Source: Apophysomyces variabilis
Taxonomy: Eukaryota; Mucoromycota; Mucoromycetes; Mucorales; Mucoraceae
Assembly (NCBI GenBank): GCA_002749535.1
Contig: MZZL01000390.1
Span: 602,863 to 666,862 of the forward strand
DNA: 64,000 bases
Direction of reading: 5' to 3'
In this document: piece after piece, positions 57,686 to 64,000 of the stretch
Layout of the letters: each line of letters opens with the position of its first letter
Numbering within the stretch: position 1 is the first letter of the stretch
Program-made: the position numbers and the translations under genes
Notes under the pieces: model-generated
Seen by the model: the letters and a program-made list of their open reading frames with translations, nothing else
Database searches by the model: none
What the model was told of the DNA's origin: nothing

Positions 57686-60590
57686 TCACGCAAGGTATTG
57701 ATAGGAGCGTCTAAAATTATATTAGTGTAAACTGCTATGCCATTCTCAAATCCTTCAATTTCCTTACCTATCTTCCGCACTGCGTTCCAAGTACTCACGA
57801 TCAATAAGTGCTTCGATTCGCTTCTTTACCATAATAGGATTAGGCATAAAACGCGAACTTAATTGCTTCGTAACCTCCGCAATAAGCAAATTATGCTCCA
57901 TCAGTCTACGATCTTTCATGATCCGCACGATTGCTGCCTCAATTTGATGTTTGCGTTCTTCATCTACCTTGCTCTCGGTATATTTTCGCTCACCCTCGGA
58001 TTCAACCTTTGATGCCACGGTCTGGATCTTGATTCTTGCCATATTTGAAGTGAATCCCTTATTGAAATAGAATTTGTCTCCAGGATTGACATCCTTGCCC
58101 TTCACGTCACGTCCAAGAACCCTATACTTCCCGCATGCCAAAGATTGAAGAGTTCTCTTTAAATCTTGATCCGGGATGTTAGTCATGGCTTGTATATCCT
58201 ATTCATAATTCTTTAGTGACAAATATCACAATTGAAAGTTCTCTTTTACCTCGAAAGTGAGACAATCCTTATCCTCAACATCATTAAATAAAAGCAGAAC
58301 CATCATAGCATAAGTGGATACATTCAGCATATGTTTACCCTTCTCAAATTGCGCCCTAATGTCAGCGGTGCCCTGCATATCACATTTAGCTATAACCCCT
58401 AACTGCTCATTACAGCAAATTACCATTTGAGGCTGCCATGTCAACCTTCGTCCGCTATGACGAGCGTAATAAAAATGCTCGAAGGATTGGCAAGCACGCA
58501 GCGTAGACTGTGGCATGCTGCACTTCGGGGATGACGACAAGTTCATTGGCCAAAACGTAGATGTCAGTACTGTCACGGATAGGTCCATGGAAGATTTCTT
58601 CAAGACGATGCGTTAGTTACCAGCATGAACTTGCAAATCTTTGTCACAAACCAAGGCTGTCTTTTCCAAATATTCCTTGAATATGCCATTCATCTCTGAC
58701 GAAAGGCGTATGTCGTTGAACATGCCTTCCAGTTTGTTAGTGAACTGATAGCCACATTCTCTCTGTTGTATCATGAACTTAGTAAACATTAAATACATGG
58801 CTTGTTTTCACACCTTAAGCTTCGCAAGCATTCCTCGTTCTGCATCATCTGAAACGCTCCTGTTAAATAGGAGCCGTTTGGCCAAGTGTTGTTTGTAATA
58901 ACGTTCAAAAACATCCTTGTCACGCAAGAACCTAAACAATGTGATGGTTTTGGCCAGGACATCGTCCACTTCGTCTTCCGATTTCTATCAGGCGTACTCG
59001 TTTTAAAACTGACAATAAAAGATAGGAAAACTTACGCCTTTGAGTCCTTTTTTCAGATTTTCATCAATGAATAATGAGATGAATTCAGCAGATTTCGGAT
59101 TGTCGTTGATGAATTCTTCAAAGGCCTAATGATTGAATTAACTAACGCCGCTCTTCTGCATTCTTTACCTCATTAAATGCTGTCTGAAACGCCTTGTCCT
59201 TGTTTGCTGCTATTTCCAGGATCTTATCGAACTTCTCCTGTAGTGCAAGTACTTCCTCAACCCACCGGATCGCTGTTTGAGTTCCTCCACTAACGCCTTT
59301 ATCCGCCCCTTTTGGCTTTGCTGGGGTAGAGGCCAGATCGGCGTTTATGTTTTTGTTGATCTGCTCTCCAAGTTGCAGAATATCTTTGCTAATAGCCATC
59401 TTCATCTCGTTCAGACCAGCTGGGACACGGGAGAAGAGACTGTACATACGTGACAGATCTATTCATCGTTTCCATCTTCACTCAGTAAACGGTTTGCTCT
59501 ACAAGGCAGCTTACCTCCGTATTTATTTGCATTTAGCATGTTCTGTAATCCGGAATTTTTCATCTTCCAAGCATACAATATGTTAGGCAATACGTATTTA
59601 TCCAGCATCTGCTCACCTCAATCACTGTTGCTACGTTATTGGCTATCAATTGCGTTTCAACAACTTTACGGATCTTTGGTTCAGTTATAGACGACAAGCA
59701 GTGCGTCGTCCTTTCGTATTCTTCTTCAAGTCTTTTTTCAACCTATATCAAATGTGATGAGCAAACCAATACCTATGGATTGTAGCAACCTTGCGCATAA
59801 ATTCAGACGCGTCATAAGCAGTCGTCAATTTTTGGCTCTCAAGCTGGTAGAAGACATTGCTTTTCTCGAGGAAACTCTTTTCAAAATCGATAACATACAC
59901 GGTTTCTCCAGATGGCGGATCTGTAAGCTCAGCAAGCATGGTCACTGCTGATTTAATGGCGCTTCTATCAATGAGATCGCCCTGTCGTTCCAACTGTATC
60001 TGATTCAACATAGCGGATATTAACTGGGATTGAATCGTGTACTTTTCTGAGCGGACAATTTTATCACGAAATAAATCACGTCCCATATGAAATACTTGAG
60101 GTAGTTTATATCTCGGCAGCTTCTCATCCTAATTCAATCGTTTAGCTTTGTATACCAAAGCAATGGCTACACAAACCAAGTAATAAAGCACAGTCTCGAT
60201 CATGCCCATTGCCGCAGTAAAATCATCCCAGACACTTTTTATTGTCTTTAGAAAGGATGCACCTGAATCGGCACCGCTTCCTGCTGATTCACCAGCAGCA
60301 GAGGTATTGACGAACGCGGGGACAATAATTCCTTCAGCTATACCCTCCAAATATTCGCCAATGACACCCTTCACTCCATGGTACAACTCTTGTCCAAAAC
60401 CGTGAATTGTTAGATTGAATGTGGTGCGATATAATTCTTCATAAGACAACGTTTTTGAATTCTTGCGAAAGATCTCTTTGATAGCTCTGCTAAGTAATTG
60501 AAACCCCTCTTGAAACTCTTGTTCACGGTCTACGTTAGACTGCGGAAGTAAATGGGTGAATAATTCCTGTCTGACAACAATGCGCTTCAT
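57686..60590 (-). CDS. CUL3: Cullin-3 E3 ubiquitin ligase scaffold
   Basis: Multi-exon gene from ATG 60590 to TGA 57686. N-terminal cullin repeats begin with [20 protein letters not shown], the Cul3 BTB-adaptor side, then the exon with [20 protein letters not shown]. The cullin homology domain follows: [39 protein letters not shown] and [13 protein letters not shown]. The C-terminal winged helix has [20 protein letters not shown], in which the Lys of the IMKDRR block is the conserved neddylation site, and ends in a last small exon (57720-57686) encoding RSYQYLA, the canonical cullin end. Cul3 joins BTB-domain substrate receptors to Rbx1/E2; neddylation activates it. The initiation region is divergent from the NDUFAF8-like gene 205 bases away. 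Confidence 0.9.
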
Positions 60591-60795
60591 ACCGGCCGCT
60601 TAGGAGGCTTGATTGTGAACTTTCGGAAGGACATGGTAACTGTTATTCAGCTGTGAATACAGACAAGGAGAAAAAGAATGTAGGAAAAGAACCTAATGTG
60701 CTGGGTGGGTGCGGGAGCAGGAAGCTTCGTGACTGTCTTGGACACCACCTTTCTGCTGTGGTGGTTTTGGCTCGCGACATCATTGACGAACAGTC
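60591..60795. promoter_or_regulatory. Bidirectional promoter region, CUL3 and NDUFAF8-like
   Basis: 205 bases separate two divergent start codons, so both promoters must lie here or overlap the genes. No TATA box is visible, as is usual for such short divergent regions. Confidence 0.45.
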
Positions 60796-61027
60796 ATGAA
60801 GACTTCAACCAAAGGTGTTGCTGTTATAGCACGAGGGGTTGCTTCTTGTTCTACGCAAGCAACGGTTTACGGTCAATGCGTGGCTTCAAGGTATCAAGAT
60901 GTTCATAAAGATCTCTGCGTAAAGGAGTTTCAAGCTTTCAAAGAGTGTGTGCAGCGCAACGTAAGTGAATCTGCTGGACTTCATTAGCTAACTGTAATAA
61001 TCACGATAGGTGAAGAAGGCTTGGTAA
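60796..61027 (+). CDS. Twin-CX9C protein, NDUFAF8-like complex I assembly factor
   Basis: Two exons, 60796-60960 and 61010-61027, giving 60 residues. Two CX9C motifs, CSTQATVYGQC and CVKEFQAFKEC, are spaced as in small intermembrane-space or matrix proteins that form two disulfides via the Mia40 relay. The order, and the aromatic residues inside each motif (VYGQC, and C-x-x-EF), match NDUFAF8 (human C17orf89: AYGRC and CAREF), which stabilises NDUFAF5 in complex I assembly. The second exon supplies only the last residues VKKAW. Size is right for the family. A different twin-CX9C protein is possible but less likely. Confidence 0.72.
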
Positions 61028-62242
61028 TACACAATAAGGGTAGGTAGGTATGTCTTGCAGTAGTACTCATCGCCGTTGCGATTCTTACAAAACAGACCTT
61101 AGAATTCCTGCCACTAGATCGTTAATATCTATCGGCTCACATTGGCATTGACGATGTGGATATCAAAAGATTACAAGGAAATCGTTTCAGCAAACAGATA
61201 AATGACATGATTGAATCAATTTTGAATTATTGGCTAGTCTTATAGTTTAACGTATGGTACCGTAATACAAAGATTACCGATGAAAACGCAAAAGCTGTAA
61301 AAGATATTCAAAGCCGTTGTTAGTATAGAAACATTGGAGTGTACGTTTTCTTACCTAAAGTATCCATATCTTCTGTCCTCTTTCAGACTTTCTCATGCTG
61401 TAGGAGGGACCTTTAGATAGACATTATTGAAATGCATTAGCTCCCGTGTCCCATTCTTGCTGGCGTATTTTCGATTCAGGAAACCCAGCTCCCATACTTC
61501 TGAACATAGATCTGTATTTTTTTTAGCCGCAACCACAATGCTCGCTAAGTCAACTGGGAAAAATGCTAGATTTACTAACAGAGGCGAAATGACAGAATTC
61601 AATTTGTAGGTTGTTGAACACTGAAACTTATACCCGTTCATTGCAGCGAAATACTCCAATTGCAACTGATGGCTAAGCATGAACAGAAAATGGCTAATAT
61701 TCTCTACACTCTCAAGGATTAGTAAGTAAATGTGCAGCGACTTTAGAGCCTTTTTGACATACCTTGTACAAGAGAGGACCTACGCCTTGCTGAAGCGCCT
61801 TTATGTCCTGTCTTTCCGGATAAATCTGATTTATGTGCTGGTCATACTGCTTTATAAATGCTTTCTTTTTTCCTTACGGCTTTGATCTAGTATCTTGCTT
61901 ATTAGAATACATGCAATAGTGCTTCTAAGCTTGACACAATTGTATTCAAGGGGAAAGGGAAGATCTCAAGCTAAAAGTAGCTTGTCTTCCAAGCGTACAA
62001 CAGGATCAGCACTGTTGTGTAACATGCGGTTCATGCATAGCCTGTATGAATACGCGCAAAGTGGGAAAACAGTTACAACAATTCCTGTTTAGGTTAGTTT
62101 GTTTGTGTTTGTAATTAAATATTCAATTCTTGTTTATAGATTGTTCATACTTTTGTTCACAGAACTACAATGCCGCACAAGCGCTATAAAAAGATCAATG
62201 GAGGTATAGAGAAGGTCAACTACGTATATTGGTTGATGATGT
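61028..62242 (-). pseudogene. Possible decayed lineage-specific gene on the minus strand
   Basis: Minus-strand open pieces in the same direction: about 61860-61770 (QYDQHINQIYPERQD, then KALQQGVGPLLYK ending at a GTATGT donor) and 61680-61393 (LQLEYFAAMNGYKFQCSTTY, FFPVDLASIVV, GTRELMHFNNVYLKVP). The second ends like the C-terminus of a family found next to mobile elements in early-diverging fungi, but I am relying on general resemblance. The pieces cannot be joined into a complete gene. Low confidence. Confidence 0.25.
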
Positions 62243-62260
62243 CAATATGGGAAATTTTTC

Positions 62261-62340
62261 GTCGGGTTCGTCGGGATTCCGACGCGACGAAATTTCGTCG
62301 GGTCTCCTTTAGCTAACGACGAACCCGACGAACCCGACGA
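62261..62340. repeat. Left subterminal CGTCGGGTTCG-type repeat array
   Basis: Several copies in both orientations of a motif near CGTCGGGTTCGTCGGG, including GACGAACCCGACGAACCCGA. The array lies just inside the left inverted end of the CACTA-like element and matches the right-hand array in motif. Confidence 0.75.
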
Positions 62341-63859
62341 AGCTACCGCCGTCGCAGTTACCCCCTTTCTCTCCACCTATTCCTAGCTTCTAGTATCCGT
62401 TTCTATTGATTATGCATTGTAAAGAATAAGACAGTATAATTAAAACAGGGCAACGAATAGCTTTATTTCTTTTTCGCTTAAGCTTTTCTACATTTGTAGC
62501 AACCCGAGTGATTCGAAGCATTTGTCCTTTTTCTTCTGTTTCGTCCCTCAGTCTCTTTCGAGCTATAAACATAGAAGAACAGAGAAAGCTTAAGTCATTT
62601 AAACTGTCGTTCGAAACTTACCAACGAATGACACTGGAGGACACTGTTTCCCCTCTTATCTCTATACCTGGTGAATGTTGCTGCGAACTATTTCCATGTG
62701 ATGTAAGAAAGAAATTTTAACCATTACTTACCACTATATAATCTATCTTGCTAGAACTTTATACGCTTTACTAGAAGTACTGCTCTCACAGTGCTAGCTG
62801 TAGAGATGCCTGTATTCGGCATTTTACGCTAGTACGATTGTTCCAATGCTTTCACAACAGGTACTGCGAGGCCAAGTAATCTTCGCACTGGTTCAGTAGA
62901 CCTTGTATTTGACAAGGGCCATTCTGTCCAGGCTGTCAATGGCCTCTTCTTTCTACCAGGAATGCACGTCCTTTCAGTACATATCGGACTGGCCTTTGGC
63001 TTGCATTTATGTCCATCACCAGCTTTTTGATCACCAGGCTGGAAATGTTACTGATAGAGATATAGCTATCAGTTATAACGCCATCGGGTATCTCCTCTTT
63101 TCGGGTTGACGACAAACTGCTTGACCAGGCCTATATTCATACCCAAGGCTTGCTTCTTTTCCAGGGCATCCGTTTCGTACGGTGCCTTGATGGTTCTTGC
63201 GGACGAAGCTGGTAGAGCCACGTTACCAATATCATTGTTCTCAGAGAGCAACAGAGGTAGACCTTTTCAATCTACTTTAATCTCTGTTTCGTCAGCCTTC
63301 AACTCCTCGTGCGATTTTTCTTATTCTCTAGGCGGATGTTAATGCCATTGGTATCAGATGGGTTAGTCATGATGGAAAAACATGAAAACAAAAATTTTTG
63401 CGAGAAGTAACCGCAGCAAATTGTATGTCAGTTTCTGTGTAACATCTCAGCAATCTAGTCAACAGAACACATAGCCCTTGGAGATGAATAAACGCACGCT
63501 TGCTAGAATCATAGTTTTAACTTACTGATTCTATGTTCATACCAAAAGATTCATAAAGTGTTTTATTTTTCCTCAAACATGATAATAATGTCCTATCACA
63601 GCAACTTTTTATACACATTGATGTACAAGCTATACGGGATCTTACGTGAAGCGACAGTGTTTGCCAATGTATCTCGCGTATATACTGGGCACTTCTAATG
63701 TGTACCATGGCTTTGTTGAAGGTGGGCTCCACCTGATAACCTTGAGCAAATCTAATAGCCGATATAAAGGAAAAATGAACCGTTTTTAAAAATCTGTCTC
63801 GTCGAAAAAATGAATAGCGGAGAGGAATTGACTTGGTGAAAATATCTTCAATTTTTTAG

Positions 63860-63985
63860 ACGAACCCGACGATCTCACGTCGGGTTCGTCGTGTGCCTGT
63901 TAAATTACGACGAAATTCCCGACGAAACACGACGAACCCGACGAACCCGACGCCACGACGTCGATTTCCCGACGAATCCGACGAA
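63860..63985. repeat. Right subterminal CGTCGGGTTCG-type repeat array
   Basis: Copies of CGAACCCGACGA and its complement, more densely packed than on the left, ending in the terminal inverted repeat. The motif is CpG-rich in an otherwise AT-rich region. Confidence 0.75.
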
Positions 63986-64000
63986 AAATTTCCCACAGTG

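Larger units (their letters stand above)
62243..64000. mobile_element. CACTA-like DNA transposon (probably non-autonomous)
   Basis: The two ends form inverted repeats of about 34 bases with three mismatches: left CAATATGGGAAATTTTTCGT..., right (reverse complement from 64000) CACTGTGGGAAATTTTTCGT..., both continuing CGG(G/A)TTCGTCGGGA. CACTG at the outer end is the CACTA-superfamily hallmark. Directly inside each end are clustered, both-orientation copies of CGTCGGGTTCG (62261-62340 and 63860-63985), the expected subterminal transposase-binding arrays. The interior has only short minus-strand open pieces (62572-62390, 63251-63069, 63732-63517) with no recognised transposase, so it seems non-autonomous or decayed. 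The right end falls on the window edge, so the 3-bp target duplication cannot be tested. Confidence 0.6.

Noticed and set aside
62261..63985. Repeated CGTCGGGTTCG units considered as a CRISPR-like array
   Set aside because: Units are directly adjacent, in both orientations, without unique spacers of constant length, in a eukaryotic genome; they fit transposon subterminal repeats.

Overview
This is a 64 kb piece of a fungal nuclear genome. Genes are split by many short introns of about 45-110 nt with GTAAGT/GTATGT-type donors, intergenic DNA is AT-rich, and the gene set is fungal: a Zn2Cys6 regulator, a CON7-like C2H2 regulator, single-chain ACC1, SSD1, a Rom2-type Rho1-GEF and a chitin deacetylase. 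The MACPF-like family and the decayed TnpB/Fanzor-like, mariner-like and CACTA-like sequences point to an early-diverging, Mucoromycota-like fungus. That placement is inference; nothing here fixes the genus. Two local duplications abutting runs of N look like scaffolding artefacts.

Layout. 1-8.9 kb: Zn2Cys6 factor, DDHD phospholipase (minus), RCC1-repeat protein and ketopantoate reductase. 9.3-9.7 kb: decayed TnpB/Fanzor-like fragment. 10.1-14.2 kb (minus): DEP-DH-PH-CNH RhoGEF. 15.3-16.1 kb (minus): ribosomal protein eL19, with its start codon split by an intron. 16.1-23.6 kb: gene-poor, with one assembly duplication and a few unconvincing ORFs. 23.6-24.8 kb: secreted polysaccharide deacetylase with an 8-nt microexon. 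25.3-32.2 kb (minus): acetyl-CoA carboxylase. 33.7-35.0 kb (minus): CON7-like zinc finger. 35-39.6 kb: AT-rich spacer with an exact 818-bp duplication. 39.6-43.6 kb (minus): SSD1.

43.7-53.5 kb is the accessory part. It holds a broken gene of unknown family and then a cluster of MACPF-like genes. One is a minus-strand gene that appears to encode two MACPF-like units in a single chain. Head-to-head with it is an intact seven-exon single-unit gene. A second, decayed copy of the same head-to-head arrangement lies about 5 kb away.

53.9-61.0 kb returns to conserved genes: a CCCH-finger protein, nuclear-encoded mitochondrial ribosomal uS3m, cullin-3, and a twin-CX9C NDUFAF8-like protein divergent from cullin-3. 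Between uS3m and cullin-3 lie a GC-rich structured island and a broken Tc1/mariner-type transposase split by a possible solo LTR. The last 1.76 kb (62243-64000) is a CACTA-like element with about 34-nt inverted ends and CGTCGGGTTCG-type subterminal repeats; its right end coincides with the window end.

Functionally, several conserved genes touch cell-wall growth and its control: the Rho1-GEF (glucan synthase/integrity pathway), SSD1 (translation of wall-protein mRNAs) and the chitin deacetylase. I see no evidence that they form a coordinated cluster.
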